Assembly (NCBI RefSeq): GCF_017377795.1
Contig: NZ_JAFRDR010000002.1
Location: 558,001 to 622,000, forward strand
Source: Williamsia soli
GTDB lineage: Bacteria > Actinomycetota > Actinomycetes > Mycobacteriales > Mycobacteriaceae
Direction of reading: 5' to 3'
DNA length: 64,000 nt
Notes under the pieces: generated by a model
The model's database searches: none
What the model was told of the DNA's origin: nothing
What the model saw: only the letters and a program-made list of their open reading frames with translations
Shown here: positions 26,119 through 35,631 of the stretch, piece by piece
Position numbering within the stretch: the first letter of the stretch is position 1
Layout of the letters: the number at the start of each line of letters is the position of its first letter
Program-made: the position numbers and the translations under genes

Positions 26119-27057
26119 CTAAGCCGATTTCACGGCCCCCAAACCCGCGCCCGTGATCGTCCCGGCGATCAGCGCCGCCAGCTGGCGATACTCGTCCTCT
26201 CGTCCGCTGGTAGCGCGCATCACCAGTCCTATCCTGCGGCCCGGACGGGGCCGGCCGAACCTGGCGATCGCCAGAGCGCCCCTGGCGGTTTCGGTCTGGA
26301 CCGCCGTCTGCGGAATCAACGTGACACCGAGACCACCCTCCACGCACTGGACAGCCGTCGCGAGCGACGCGGCCCGCGTGGAACCGACGTCCGGCCGGAC
26401 CCCGGCCAGCCTGCACACCTCCAGTGCCTGATCCCGCAAGCAATGACCTTCATCGAGCAAGAGGAGTGGCAGGTCCGCGAGCGCGGCGGGGTCGACTCGA
26501 CTTCGCCCGGCCAGCGCATGCCCCGGTGGCAATGCCAGCACGAAGTCTTCGTCATACATGCCGATCTCGATCATGCCGGGCGCATCGACGGGCAGGGCGA
26601 CCATCGCGGCATCGATCGAGTTGTGTCGCAACGCATCGAGCAGACGCGAGGTCTGATCCTCGACAACGCGTACGGCGAGCTCGGGCAGCTGCGTGGCCAG
26701 ATCACGCAGCATCAACGGCAGAACGTACGGCGCGACCGTGGGAATGAGTCCCAGTCGCACTGTCCCGGACAACGGCTGAGCCACCCCTACTGCTGCCGCG
26801 GTGAACATGTCCACCGCCTCGATGGCCGCGGTGGCACGCGGAAGGAGTGCCTCGCCCTCGCTCGTCAAGAAGACACGCCGCGTCGACCGCTCGACCAACC
26901 GCAGCCCCAGGCCCGTTTCGAGCGCCGCGAGCGCCTGAGACAACGAGGGCTGGCTCACACCCAAACCATCTGCCGCCGAACCGAAATGCCGCTTGTCTGC
27001 GATTGCTGCGAACGCCTTCAGCCCGGCGATCGTCGGCTGATAACTTTGATCGGTCAT
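26119..27057 (-). CDS. oxyR: Peroxide-sensing LysR-type regulator OxyR
   Basis: About 312 aa. The N-terminal winged helix-turn-helix is [20 protein letters not shown]. In the sensor domain [13 protein letters not shown] places two cysteines nine residues apart, the same spacing as E. coli Cys199 and Cys208, which form a disulfide on oxidation. The gene is divergent from ahpCD, 99 bp apart, the classical actinobacterial arrangement. The M. tuberculosis oxyR is a pseudogene; this copy is intact. The ATG at 27057 is preferred over the one at 27084 because the family begins close to it and the operator covers the earlier codon. Confidence 0.9.
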   Translation of the reverse strand: MTDQSYQPTIAGLKAFAAIADKRHFGSAADGLGVSQPSLSQALAALETGLGLRLVERSTRRVFLTSEGEALLPRATAAIEAVDMFTAAAVGVAQPLSGTVRLGLIPTVAPYVLPLMLRDLATQLPELAVRVVEDQTSRLLDALRHNSIDAAMVALPVDAPGMIEIGMYDEDFVLALPPGHALAGRSRVDPAALADLPLLLLDEGHCLRDQALEVCRLAGVRPDVGSTRAASLATAVQCVEGGLGVTLIPQTAVQTETARGALAIARFGRPRPGRRIGLVMRATSGREDEYRQLAALIAGTITGAGLGAVKSA

Positions 27058-27060
27058 ACC

Positions 27061-27076
27061 TATCACTATAGTGCTA
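27061..27076. promoter_or_regulatory. Candidate OxyR operator in the oxyR-ahpC gap
   Basis: TATCACTATAGTGCTA contains the perfect 10-bp palindrome CACTATAGTG (27064-27073), with further paired ends. It lies 4 bp before the oxyR ATG and about 80 bp before ahpC, where OxyR binds in related bacteria. The core CTATAG resembles OxyR half-sites. Confidence 0.5.
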
Positions 27077-27156
27077 CTCATCACGTTTCCTTTTCACCGG
27101 CTTACCGGCAAGATTGGTAGCACCGCGAAAGAACATGTGAAATATAAGGAGCAACT

Positions 27157-27744
27157 TTGTCTTTGCTGACCATTGGCGACCAATTCCCCTCATACAATCT
27201 GACGGCCGTCATCGGAGGAGACCTCTCGAAGGTCAACGCCCAGCAGCCCGACGACTACTTCACGACCATCACGAGCGACGACTCCGCCGGTAAGTGGCGC
27301 ATCGTCTTCTTCTGGCCCAAGGACTTCACGTTCGTGTGCCCCACCGAGATCGCGGCATTTGGAAAGCTGAACGACGAGTTCGCCGATCGCGACGCCCAGG
27401 TGCTGGGCGCATCCGTCGACAACGAGTTCGTCCACTTCCAGTGGCGGGCACAGCACGAGGATCTCAAGACGCTTCCCTTCCCGATGCTGTCGGACCTCAA
27501 GCGCGAATTGGCTTCGGCTGCAGGAGTTCTGAACGCCGACGGTGTCGCCGACCGCGCAACCTTCATCGTCGATCCGAACAACGAGATCCAGTTCGTCTCT
27601 GTCACCGCCGGTTCCGTCGGCCGCAACGTCGACGAGGTCCTGCGGGTGCTCGACGCGCTGCAGTCGGACGAACTGTGCGCCTGCAACTGGAAAAAGGGTG
27701 ACCCGACCATCGACGCAGGCGAACTGCTGACTGCGAGCGTCTGA
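27157..27744 (+). CDS. ahpC: Alkyl hydroperoxide reductase C (2-Cys peroxiredoxin)
   Basis: 195 aa. The peroxidatic cysteine is in [12 protein letters not shown] and a resolving cysteine in [11 protein letters not shown], which also contains the extra third cysteine typical of mycobacterial AhpC. It reduces hydrogen peroxide, organic peroxides and peroxynitrite. It starts with TTG, following AAGGAG (27146-27151). ahpD follows after 2 bp and oxyR is divergent, so OxyR control is expected. Confidence 0.95.
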   Translation: MSLLTIGDQFPSYNLTAVIGGDLSKVNAQQPDDYFTTITSDDSAGKWRIVFFWPKDFTFVCPTEIAAFGKLNDEFADRDAQVLGASVDNEFVHFQWRAQHEDLKTLPFPMLSDLKRELASAAGVLNADGVADRATFIVDPNNEIQFVSVTAGSVGRNVDEVLRVLDALQSDELCACNWKKGDPTIDAGELLTASV

Positions 27745-27746
27745 GA

Positions 27747-28277
27747 ATGAGCATCGACAACCTGAAGGAAGCTCTCCCCGAGTACGCAAAAGACCTCAAA
27801 CTCAACCTGGGGTCCATCTCGAGGACCACGGTTCTCAAGGACGAGCAGCTCTGGGGAACACTCCTCTCGACCGCAGCAGCCACCAAGAATGCCGTGGTAC
27901 TCAAGGAGATCGCCGACGAAGCCGCAGACAACTTGTCGGCGGAGGCATACAACGCCGCGTTGGGCGCCGCCTCGATCATGGGCATGAACAACGTCTTCTA
28001 TCGCGGCCGCGGATTTCTCGACGGCAAGTACGACGACCTGCGCCCCGGGCTGCGGATGAACATCATCGGTAACCCCGGCGTGGACAAGGCGAATTTCGAA
28101 CTCTGGTCATTCGCGGTATCGTCGATCAACGGTTGCGGGCATTGTGTTGCAGCACACGAGAACACCCTCCGCGTGGCGGGCGTCGATCGCGAGGCGATCT
28201 TCGAATCGCTCAAGGTTGCCTCGATCGTGGCTGGGGTGGCAGCCGCCCTCAGTACCGCAGAGGTGCTCGTCGGATAG
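27747..28277 (+). CDS. ahpD: Alkyl hydroperoxide reductase D
   Basis: 176 aa, AhpD-like carboxymuconolactone-decarboxylase fold. The catalytic CxxC with its relay histidine is in [14 protein letters not shown]. AhpD passes electrons from lipoylated SucB and Lpd to AhpC in mycobacteria. The start lies 2 bp after ahpC. A strong terminator follows at 28297-28328. Confidence 0.94.
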   Translation: MSIDNLKEALPEYAKDLKLNLGSISRTTVLKDEQLWGTLLSTAAATKNAVVLKEIADEAADNLSAEAYNAALGAASIMGMNNVFYRGRGFLDGKYDDLRPGLRMNIIGNPGVDKANFELWSFAVSSINGCGHCVAAHENTLRVAGVDREAIFESLKVASIVAGVAAALSTAEVLVG

Positions 28278-28296
28278 CTCCACCGGTGACATACGA

Positions 28297-28328
28297 AGAG
28301 CAGGGACTCCCTTCGGAGTCCCTGCTCT
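28297..28328. terminator. ahpCD terminator hairpin
   Basis: AGAGCAGGGACTCC-CTTC-GGAGTCCCTGCTCT, a perfect 14-bp stem with a CTTC tetraloop, 19 bp after the ahpD stop and 18 bp before the convergent aminotransferase stop. It can terminate both. Confidence 0.85.
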
Positions 28329-28346
28329 CTCGTGTCTTCAGGCGGC

Positions 28347-29585
28347 TCACGTCAACGCATCTGAGATGCGCTCGGCCAGTTCGGCGACCTGAGCCGCGGT
28401 CATCACGAACGCCGGCGAGATCTGCAGCGCACCTTGGCCTGCCGCCCTACCGCTGACCCCGTGACGCCGTAGCGCAGCGATGGCCGCAGGAGCCGTGGCC
28501 GGGTCCTCCAGCTGCACTGCGCTCACCGCGCCGAGCCCGCTGCGAACCTCACCGACCGCAGGCAGATCCGCCAGTGGAGCGAGCGCCACATGCAGATCCG
28601 ATTCCAGGCGTGCGGCCTCTTCGAGTAGTCCCTCGGACTCGATGATGTCGAGGTTCGCCATTGCTGCTGCCGCCGCACCCGCGTGCCCGCCGTAGGTGTA
28701 ACCGTGCCGCCACCACACCCCGCCGGAGTAAAACGGCTCAGCGATGTGGGGAGCGACGAACAACGCACCCATCGGCACGTATCCCGACGTCAAACCTTTC
28801 GCGGTCGCGATCATGTCCGGCTGCAGATCGAAACGTGTCGAGGCGAACCACGAACCACCGATGCGCCCGAAGCCGGTCACCACTTCGTCGGCGACGAACA
28901 GCACGTCGTTGTCGCGGCAGATCTGGCGCACCTCGGCCAGGTAGCCCTGCGGCGGCAGATAGATGCCGCCGGCCCCGATGATCGGTTCACAGAAGAACGC
29001 GGCGATGTTGTCGGCGCCGATCCGCTCGATCAAGCCGAGCAGGCTCTTCGCGTCGTCCCATTCGACCGTCGCCGCGTCGGTCATCAGTTCGCCGTAGCTG
29101 TCGCGGTTCGGCGGTAGCCCTGACAGTGCCGTTCCGCCGACGTGCATGCCGTGGTACGCCTTTGTGCGGCCGACCACGATCTTCTTGTCGGGCTTACCCA
29201 GTTCGTGCCAGTAGCGCCGTGCGAGTTTGACCGCTGAGTCGATCGAGTCGCTGCCACCCGAGGTGAAGAACACCTTGCTACCGGGGATGGGCGCGAGTTC
29301 GGCGAGACGGTCCCCGAGCGTCGCGGTGACGTCCGAGGTGATGTCCCCGAAGCCCGAATAATGGGCCAGCGTGCTCAGCTGGCGCGCGACCGCGTCGGCG
29401 ATCTGGGTGCGACCGTGGCCGACGTTCGTGAACCAGAGTCCCGCGGTGGCATCGAGGTATTTGTTGTCCGAGGTGTCCCAGATGTGTACGCCCTCACCCT
29501 TGGCGACCACGAATGGCCCGGTGGCGCTCACCGCACCCATATCGGCGAAGCCGTGCCAGAGACCGGCGGAAGTCGAAGCAGTCAT
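28347..29585 (-). CDS. Class III (omega-type) PLP-dependent aminotransferase
   Basis: 412 aa. The PLP lysine is in ATAKGLTSGYVPMGALFV, the aspartate that pairs with the ring nitrogen in LFVADEVVTGFGRIGG, and the phosphate-binding turn in FFTSGGSDSIDSAVKLAR. Members of the group act on omega-amino acids, diamines or beta-alanine; the closest subgroup is the aspartate-aminotransferase-family putrescine/beta-alanine:pyruvate type. The amino donor cannot be stated. No neighbouring pathway gene is present; it converges with ahpD and diverges from hrpA. Confidence 0.85.
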   Translation of the reverse strand: MTASTSAGLWHGFADMGAVSATGPFVVAKGEGVHIWDTSDNKYLDATAGLWFTNVGHGRTQIADAVARQLSTLAHYSGFGDITSDVTATLGDRLAELAPIPGSKVFFTSGGSDSIDSAVKLARRYWHELGKPDKKIVVGRTKAYHGMHVGGTALSGLPPNRDSYGELMTDAATVEWDDAKSLLGLIERIGADNIAAFFCEPIIGAGGIYLPPQGYLAEVRQICRDNDVLFVADEVVTGFGRIGGSWFASTRFDLQPDMIATAKGLTSGYVPMGALFVAPHIAEPFYSGGVWWRHGYTYGGHAGAAAAAMANLDIIESEGLLEEAARLESDLHVALAPLADLPAVGEVRSGLGAVSAVQLEDPATAPAAIAALRRHGVSGRAAGQGALQISPAFVMTAAQVAELAERISDALT

Positions 29586-29670
29586 GCGCTACATCATGCC
29601 TGCAGCGCTCAGCTGGACACCATCCTGGGCCGAACGCAGCACTCCCCCGCCGGACTATCATGGAGTAGAT

Positions 29671-32600
29671 ATGTCGACCGCGCCGAACGAGTCCAACAAG
29701 ACAGCCGACCAGGCACCCGGACGACGCAGACGCCGCCCCGATCAGCGTCGAGGACACCGGTCACGGCTGTCCCCGGCCGAGACCGAGCGTCGGCGCGCCC
29801 TGGTGCCCACCATCAGCTACCCCCCGGAGCTGCCGGTCTCTGCTGCCCGCGAGGAGATCGCGGCAGCGATCTCGCAGCACCAGGTGATCGTGGTGGCAGG
29901 TGAAACCGGGTCGGGCAAGACGACGCAGTTACCGAAGATCTGCCTTGAACTCGGCCGCGGCGTGTCCGGACGTATCGGGCACACCCAGCCGCGGCGACTC
30001 GCAGCCCGTTCGGTGGCCGAGAGAATAGCGGAAGAGACCGGCACCGAACTCGGCGAGTTGATCGGATACTCGGTGCGATTCACCGACAGGGCCGGTGACG
30101 ACACGCTTGTCAAGGTGATGACCGACGGCATCCTGTTGCGGGAGTTGTCCCGTGATCGGCAACTCCGCGAATACGACACCCTGATCATCGACGAGGCGCA
30201 CGAGCGCAGCCTGAACATCGACTTCATCCTCGGATACCTCAAGCAGCTCCTGCCCCAACGGCCGGACCTGAAGGTGATCATCACCTCGGCCACCATCGAG
30301 CCCGGTCGTTTCGCCGAACACTTCGCGACCGACGGCGCCCCGGTGCCGATCATCGAGGTGTCGGGGCGGACGTACCCGGTGGAGGTTCGGTACCGGCCTT
30401 TGATCGTGGAGGACGAGGACGAAGCGGACCTCGACCAACTACAGGCGATCGGCGCGGCCGTTGATGAACTCTTCCGACAAGGCCCCGGCGACATCCTGGT
30501 CTTTCTGCCCACCGAGCGTGAGATCACCGACACCGCCGCCTCGTTGAAACACCTGGAGGCCCGAGGTGTCGAGGTCATACCACTCTTCGCACGCCTGTCC
30601 GCAGCCGACCAGCACCGTGTGTTCTCACCGCACCGCGGACGCCGCATCGTACTGTCCACCAACGTCGCCGAAACGTCGCTGACAGTTCCCGGGATCCACT
30701 ACGTGATCGACGCGGGGACGGCACGCATATCCCGCTATTCGACCCGCACCAAAGTGCAGCGACTGCCGATCGAACCGATCTCCCAGGCCAGCGCGCGACA
30801 GCGCGCCGGTCGCTGTGGCCGCGTGGCGGCGGGTGTGTGCATCCGCCTGTACAGCGAAGACGACTTCGATTCGCGTCCGGAGTACACCGAACCAGAGATC
30901 CTGCGAACCAATCTCGCCGCAGTGATCTTGACGATGACCTCACTGGGCCTCGGCGACGTCGGTCGCTTTCCATTTGTTCAACCGCCCGACCCCAAAGCCA
31001 TTCGCGACGGGCAGCAACTGCTCGAAGAACTCGGCGCTCTCGCCGCCCCGACGACCGACACACCGGTGCGGCGGCTGACACCCATCGGGAAATCGTTGTC
31101 CCGCATCCCCGTTGATCCGCGGCTCGCCCGCATGCTGGTGGAGGCCGAGACACAGGGCGCCCTTGGGCCCATGCTCGTGATCACCGCCGCGCTCTCACTG
31201 CCCGACGTCCGCGAACGTCCCGCAGATCATCGCCAGGCAGCCGACGAGTCGCACAAACGATTTGCCGTGCCGGGTTCGGAGTTCTTGACCCTGCTCAACC
31301 TGTGGGTGTATCTCGAAGGTCTGCGAAAAGAGCTTTCGTCCAACCAGTTCCGAAAACGTTGCAGTCGCGAGTTCCTCCATGGTCTCCGGATCCGGGAGTG
31401 GCGGGACCTGCACTCCCAGCTCGTCCGGATCGCGCGCGATCTCGGCTGGACGGTGCCCGGTACCGTCGCCGCACCAGAGGCCGAAACGCCAGCGGCGACC
31501 GCCATTCATCAGTCCGTGCTCTCGGGCCTACTGAGTCAGATCGGCGTCCGCGAAGGTGACACCAAGGAGTTCCTCGGATCACGCGGCACCAAGTTCATGA
31601 TCTTCCCGGGGTCCCACCTGTCGAACAAACCGCCACGCTTCGTGATGGCAGCGGAGATCGTCGAGACATCGCGACTGTGGGCGCGCACAGCTGCCCGCAT
31701 CGAGCCCGAGTGGGCTGAGCGCCTCGCCGGAGACCTCGTCAAACGCCAGTACAGCGAGCCGCACTGGTCGGGGAAGCACTCTGCGGCAATGGCATACGAA
31801 CGGGTGACGCTCTACGGAGTCCCGCTGGTCATGCAGCGACGCGTCAACTATGGCTCGATCGATCCCGAGGCGGCCAGAGAATTGTTCATCCGGCACGCCC
31901 TGGTCGAAGGCGATTGGCGCACGCAGCACCCGTTCTTCCATCGCAATCGCGCGTTGCTCGAGGACGCCGAGGAGTCGGTACATCGGGTCCGCCGTACCGA
32001 CGTCATCGTCGACGACGACACGCTCTTCGCCTTCTACGATCAGCACATAGGACCGGAAGTGGTGTCGGGCAGGCACTTCGACACCTGGTGGAAGACTGCC
32101 CGCAAGAGCTCTCCCACGCTCCTCGACCTCGATCCCGCCGACCTGGTGGCAGCCGACGCCGGAAGCGACCCCGCCGGATTCCCCGACCGGTGGCGCCAAG
32201 GCGACACCGGCTACGACCTGCGCTATCGCTTCGAGCCCGGTACGGCCGATGACGGTGTCACCGTCCTGATCCCGCTGTCGCTCCTCGTCCGGGCCCGTCC
32301 GTCAGGGTTCGACTGGCTGGTGCCCGGTATGCGATTGGAGCTGATCACCGAACTGCTGCGCACACTTCCCAAAACCCTACGGCGACAAGTAGGTCCGGCT
32401 CCCGACCTCGCGGCGGAGATCCTGGCTTCGGTGACCCCGCGGGCCCGACCGCTGACCGAGTCGGTGGCAGAACAAGTCCGCGACCGCACCGGGGTGCCCG
32501 TCGCCGCGGGCGACCTGCGCGTCACCGCGCTACCTGCTCATCTCCGCATGACCTTCGCGGCCACCGATGCGGGCGGAAACGTACTCGCGACGTCGAAGTC

Positions 32601-33528
32601 GCTGCGGGAGCTGCAGGATTCTCTCGCCGCCCGGGCACGCGCAGCACTCGAGAGCGAGGCAGCCGCTGTGGCCGTCCCGGTGGCGACCACCTGGACCGCC
32701 GAGACCTTCGGCGACATCGACCGCACGGTGAGCGTGGTGGTCGCCGGTCAGGAGATCACCAGCTACCCCGCGCTGGTCCGGCGTGGTAAGGGCTTCACCG
32801 TGGTCGCAGCTGCGACCGCGGCCGAGCAAGAGACGAACATGTATCTTGCGGTCGTCGATTTGCTCATCGCCGGCCTGCCCGCCTTACGACAATCTGCCAC
32901 CGCGGCCTTGAGCACCGCCCACCGACTCGCGCTCAGTCAGAGCCCGTATCCCACCACCACCGCGCTGCTCGCCGACTGCGTGCGTGGTGCGGTGGTCGAT
33001 CTCGTCCCGCAGCATCCGAATGTGTGGACAGCAGCCGAGTTCGCTGCGCTCAGGGCACATGTCGCCGGTCAGGTGAACCGCCGCGCCGCCGAGAAGCTGA
33101 GCCAGGCGGCCGACATCCTCTCCCGCGTCGCGCCGCTGCGGCGCGTCGTCGAGTCGACATCGGTCACGGCCGCCAGGGACGACGTCGTCGAACAATTGGA
33201 CGAGTTGGTGTTCGATGGCTTCATCTCCGCGACCAATGCGGCTGCGTTACGAGAGATTCCGCGATATCTCGACGCGGCGATCTCGCGACTCGAACAACTA
33301 CCGGCGAGCGCCGCGAGGGATGCGCAGGCCATGGATGCACTCGACCGGGTGGTCGCAGCGTGGGCCGGGCACGTACGCACGGTTCCGCAACCGCGCCGCG
33401 ACGCCGTCAATGAGCAAGCAGGATGGATGGTGGAGGAACTACGGGTGGGCCTGTTCGCCCAGCACCTGGGTACCGCTTACCCGGTCTCGGAGAAGCGGGT
33501 GGTGAAGGCGATCAAAGCACTGCAATGA
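29671..33528 (+). CDS. hrpA: ATP-dependent RNA helicase HrpA
   Basis: 1285 aa, about the length of E. coli HrpA (1300). Motif I is VAGETGSGKTTQLPKICLEL, motif II is the DEAH box in LIIDEAHERSLNIDF, motif III is ITSATIEP, and motifs V-VI are STNVAETSLTVPGIHYVID and SARQRAGRCGRV. The ratchet, OB and DUF3418 C-terminal domains follow. HrpA resolves stalled ribosomes and processes mRNA. The ATG at 29671 lies after a GGAG; the gene is followed by convergent nrdR, as in Corynebacterium. Confidence 0.92.
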   Translation: MSTAPNESNKTADQAPGRRRRRPDQRRGHRSRLSPAETERRRALVPTISYPPELPVSAAREEIAAAISQHQVIVVAGETGSGKTTQLPKICLELGRGVSGRIGHTQPRRLAARSVAERIAEETGTELGELIGYSVRFTDRAGDDTLVKVMTDGILLRELSRDRQLREYDTLIIDEAHERSLNIDFILGYLKQLLPQRPDLKVIITSATIEPGRFAEHFATDGAPVPIIEVSGRTYPVEVRYRPLIVEDEDEADLDQLQAIGAAVDELFRQGPGDILVFLPTEREITDTAASLKHLEARGVEVIPLFARLSAADQHRVFSPHRGRRIVLSTNVAETSLTVPGIHYVIDAGTARISRYSTRTKVQRLPIEPISQASARQRAGRCGRVAAGVCIRLYSEDDFDSRPEYTEPEILRTNLAAVILTMTSLGLGDVGRFPFVQPPDPKAIRDGQQLLEELGALAAPTTDTPVRRLTPIGKSLSRIPVDPRLARMLVEAETQGALGPMLVITAALSLPDVRERPADHRQAADESHKRFAVPGSEFLTLLNLWVYLEGLRKELSSNQFRKRCSREFLHGLRIREWRDLHSQLVRIARDLGWTVPGTVAAPEAETPAATAIHQSVLSGLLSQIGVREGDTKEFLGSRGTKFMIFPGSHLSNKPPRFVMAAEIVETSRLWARTAARIEPEWAERLAGDLVKRQYSEPHWSGKHSAAMAYERVTLYGVPLVMQRRVNYGSIDPEAARELFIRHALVEGDWRTQHPFFHRNRALLEDAEESVHRVRRTDVIVDDDTLFAFYDQHIGPEVVSGRHFDTWWKTARKSSPTLLDLDPADLVAADAGSDPAGFPDRWRQGDTGYDLRYRFEPGTADDGVTVLIPLSLLVRARPSGFDWLVPGMRLELITELLRTLPKTLRRQVGPAPDLAAEILASVTPRARPLTESVAEQVRDRTGVPVAAGDLRVTALPAHLRMTFAATDAGGNVLATSKSLRELQDSLAARARAALESEAAAVAVPVATTWTAETFGDIDRTVSVVVAGQEITSYPALVRRGKGFTVVAAATAAEQETNMYLAVVDLLIAGLPALRQSATAALSTAHRLALSQSPYPTTTALLADCVRGAVVDLVPQHPNVWTAAEFAALRAHVAGQVNRRAAEKLSQAADILSRVAPLRRVVESTSVTAARDDVVEQLDELVFDGFISATNAAALREIPRYLDAAISRLEQLPASAARDAQAMDALDRVVAAWAGHVRTVPQPRRDAVNEQAGWMVEELRVGLFAQHLGTAYPVSEKRVVKAIKALQ

Positions 33529-33543
33529 TCTCGTGCTCGACGA

Positions 33544-33993
33544 TCATGGCTTGGCAGCGCGCAGATCGTCGATCTCCTTCTGAAAGTCCTCGACCGAGTC
33601 GAACGAACGGTATACAGAAGCGAACCGCAGATAGGCCACTTCATCGAGGTCGCGCAGCGGTCCCAGGATGGCCAGGCCGACCTCGTTGCTCGGAACCTCG
33701 GCCGACCCGGTGGCCCGAACCGCTTCTTCCACCTGCTGCGCCAACTGCTGGAGCTTTGCGTCGTCGACAGCGCGCCCCTGGCACGCCCGACGAACACCTC
33801 GCATCACCTTCTCGCGACTGAACGGTTCGGTGACTCCCGTGCGTTTGACGACCGCGAGCACCGCACTCTCCACGGTGGTGAACCGGCGGCCGCATTGCGA
33901 ACACGAGCGCCGGCGCCTGATCGCCTGCCCCTCGTCCGCCACCCGCGAATCGACCACTCGGGTGTCCTCGTTCTTGCAAAACGGGCAATGCAT
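33544..33993 (-). CDS. nrdR: Transcriptional repressor NrdR
   Basis: 149 aa. The N-terminal zinc ribbon is [17 protein letters not shown] ... [11 protein letters not shown], followed by the ATP-cone beginning [20 protein letters not shown]. NrdR senses ATP/dATP and represses ribonucleotide reductase genes by binding NrdR boxes. GAGGGA precedes the ATG at 33993, which the family alignment requires; upstream in-frame codons are not used. It is next to the divS-lexA pair, a conserved position in this group. Confidence 0.95.
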   Translation of the reverse strand: MHCPFCKNEDTRVVDSRVADEGQAIRRRRSCSQCGRRFTTVESAVLAVVKRTGVTEPFSREKVMRGVRRACQGRAVDDAKLQQLAQQVEEAVRATGSAEVPSNEVGLAILGPLRDLDEVAYLRFASVYRSFDSVEDFQKEIDDLRAAKP

Positions 33994-34088
33994 GCAGGGT
34001 CCCTCGACTGTCGGCGGCCCAGGCATGGTGACCGGGCACTCTGACGTCGAGGATACCGCCCAGGCAACGGGCTGCTGCGGCACTGCAG

Positions 34089-34601
34089 CTACCGCGCGTA
34101 CACCGGAATGAGCAACGACTGACCGACGGACAACGCCGAGTTGTTCATGCCGTTGAGCTCCATGATCTTGTCGACCACCGCGGCAGTGGGCATCTCGGGT
34201 GCGATCCGTGATGCGATGTCGCCCAAGGACTCTCCGGACCGTACGTGGACGACCGCTGTCCCGGTGTCAGCAGGCTTCGCGGATTGCTCGACCACGCCAC
34301 CGAAAAACGTCATGAAAACCACCAGCAGCATGAGACCCACACCGGCAACCGCGGCCGCGGCCCACGCCCGGCGGCGGGCGTACACACTCTGCGCAGATAT
34401 CGCCGGCCGCTGCGCTGCATTGTCCGATTCGCCGCACGTGACCGCGGCGCCGCGGCGGTCGACGCCATGGCGGCGATCTGCGGGCCTGCTGGTATCGGCC
34501 GGCCGGACCGGACGAATGGTGCGCGTACCGGCGCCGGAGTCGGCGAGTCGACGAACAGGCCGAGACGTTGCCGGCCGGCTGATGGTGGTGGCTGCAGTCA
34601 T
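34089..34601 (-). CDS. LysM-domain SOS-induced division suppressor (DivS/ChiZ-like)
   Basis: About 170 aa. The N-terminal cytoplasmic part is basic (about 70 residues); one transmembrane helix follows ([20 protein letters not shown]), then an extracytoplasmic LysM domain at the C-terminus ([16 protein letters not shown] ... [14 protein letters not shown]-like). The gene is divergent from lexA with LexA boxes between them, exactly as M. tuberculosis Rv2719c (chiZ) and C. glutamicum divS. Those proteins delay division during DNA damage and interact with FtsZ-ring components. The ATG at 34601 follows TGAGGATC; the earlier ATG at 34667 would be only 9 bp from a LexA box. Confidence 0.85.
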   Translation of the reverse strand: MTAATTISRPATSRPVRRLADSGAGTRTIRPVRPADTSRPADRRHGVDRRGAAVTCGESDNAAQRPAISAQSVYARRRAWAAAAVAGVGLMLLVVFMTFFGGVVEQSAKPADTGTAVVHVRSGESLGDIASRIAPEMPTAAVVDKIMELNGMNNSALSVGQSLLIPVYAR

Positions 34602-34675
34602 GGGTTCGATCCTCAGGTCACTCGGAGACCGAAACGCAGCGGACGCGACCGCGAGGGTTTCGATCACTCGTTCGA

Positions 34676-34691
34676 TTGAACGAATGTTCGA
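34676..34691. promoter_or_regulatory. LexA (SOS) box, divS side
   Basis: TTGAACGAATGTTCGA matches the mycobacterial SOS box TCGAAC-N4-GTTCGA at all but the second base. It lies 75 bp before the divS-like ATG (34601), a usual position for repression. Confidence 0.85.
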
Positions 34692-34727
34692 GTTGTATCA
34701 CGGAGGTCCGACACGCGCCACGCCCGC

Positions 34728-34743
34728 TCGAACAAATGTTTGA
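34728..34743. promoter_or_regulatory. LexA (SOS) box, lexA side
   Basis: TCGAACAAATGTTTGA matches TCGAAC-N4-GTTCGA with one mismatch. It lies about 90 bp before the lexA ATG and would provide autoregulation. Confidence 0.85.
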
Positions 34744-34833
34744 GAGTTGTGACGTTTTCCATTACCGTGAGGCCAATAAACCAAGGATGAACCCCGCTCC
34801 GACCAGGCCACACACCACGAAATGGAGGCCCTG

Positions 34834-35553
34834 ATGGCCGAAACAACTGATTCCCGAAGTCCGCAAGAGTCGGCGGCGACCACCGTGGTCAGCACCGAAC
34901 CCCTGGCCGAGGGCTCGCTGACACCCCGCCAGAAGGCCGTCCTCGAGGTCATCAGGGCCTCGGTGCGCGAGCGAGGCTACCCGCCGAGCATCCGCGAGAT
35001 CGGCGACGCCGTCGGACTCACCTCCACTTCCTCGGTCGCGCACCAACTGCGCACCCTGGAGCGCAAGGGATTCCTGCAGCGGGAGAACAATCGACCGCGC
35101 GCAGTCAACGTGCAGGACACCGACCTGAACCCAGCCACCGCAGCAGGTCAGGTCCAGATCCCGGACGAATCGCTGCCGACGCCCACGTTCGTTCCCGTAC
35201 TCGGCCGGATCGCGGCCGGCGGCCCCATCCTCGCGGAGGAGGCCGTCGAGGACGTGTTCCCGCTACCCAAGGAACTTGTCGGGGAAGGCTCCCTGTTCCT
35301 CCTCAAGGTCGTGGGTGAGTCCATGATCGACGCCGCCATCTGCGATGGCGACTGGGTGGTTGTCCGCCAACAGAACGTCGCCGACAACGGTGACATCGTC
35401 GCCGCCATGATCGACGGGGAGGCCACCGTCAAGACGTTCAAGCGCACGAAGGACGCCGTCTGGCTGATGCCGCACAACCCGGTGTTCGACCCCATACCCG
35501 GCAACGACGCGGTGATCCTCGGCAAGGTCGTCACCGTGATGCGGCGCCTCTGA
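34834..35553 (+). CDS. lexA: SOS repressor LexA
   Basis: 239 aa. The N-terminal helix-turn-helix is [20 protein letters not shown]. Self-cleavage occurs at the Ala-Gly of [10 protein letters not shown]; the catalytic dyad is the Ser in [11 protein letters not shown] and the Lys in [15 protein letters not shown] at 34824-34828 is 5 nt before the ATG at 34834, so the ATG at 34822 is not used. LexA boxes upstream of lexA, the divS-like gene and recA define an SOS regulon in this window. A 15-bp hairpin terminator follows. Confidence 0.96.
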   Translation: MAETTDSRSPQESAATTVVSTEPLAEGSLTPRQKAVLEVIRASVRERGYPPSIREIGDAVGLTSTSSVAHQLRTLERKGFLQRENNRPRAVNVQDTDLNPATAAGQVQIPDESLPTPTFVPVLGRIAAGGPILAEEAVEDVFPLPKELVGEGSLFLLKVVGESMIDAAICDGDWVVVRQQNVADNGDIVAAMIDGEATVKTFKRTKDAVWLMPHNPVFDPIPGNDAVILGKVVTVMRRL

Positions 35554-35574
35554 ATCGACAGCACGCAAGCAACA

Positions 35575-35608
35575 AGCGGGGTGTACCGGTAATCCGGTAC
35601 ACCCCGCT
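35575..35608. terminator. lexA terminator hairpin
   Basis: AGCGGGGTGTACCGG-TAAT-CCGGTACACCCCGCT: a perfect 15-bp stem with a 4-nt loop, 21 bp after the lexA stop and before the convergent acyl-CoA dehydrogenase gene. Confidence 0.85.
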
Positions 35609-35631
35609 CGGCTGTAGTTCGTCAGGAGAGA

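Noticed and set aside
33529-33545. Hairpin between hrpA and nrdR
   Set aside because: The 16-bp gap allows only a weak imperfect stem; no terminator can be supported.
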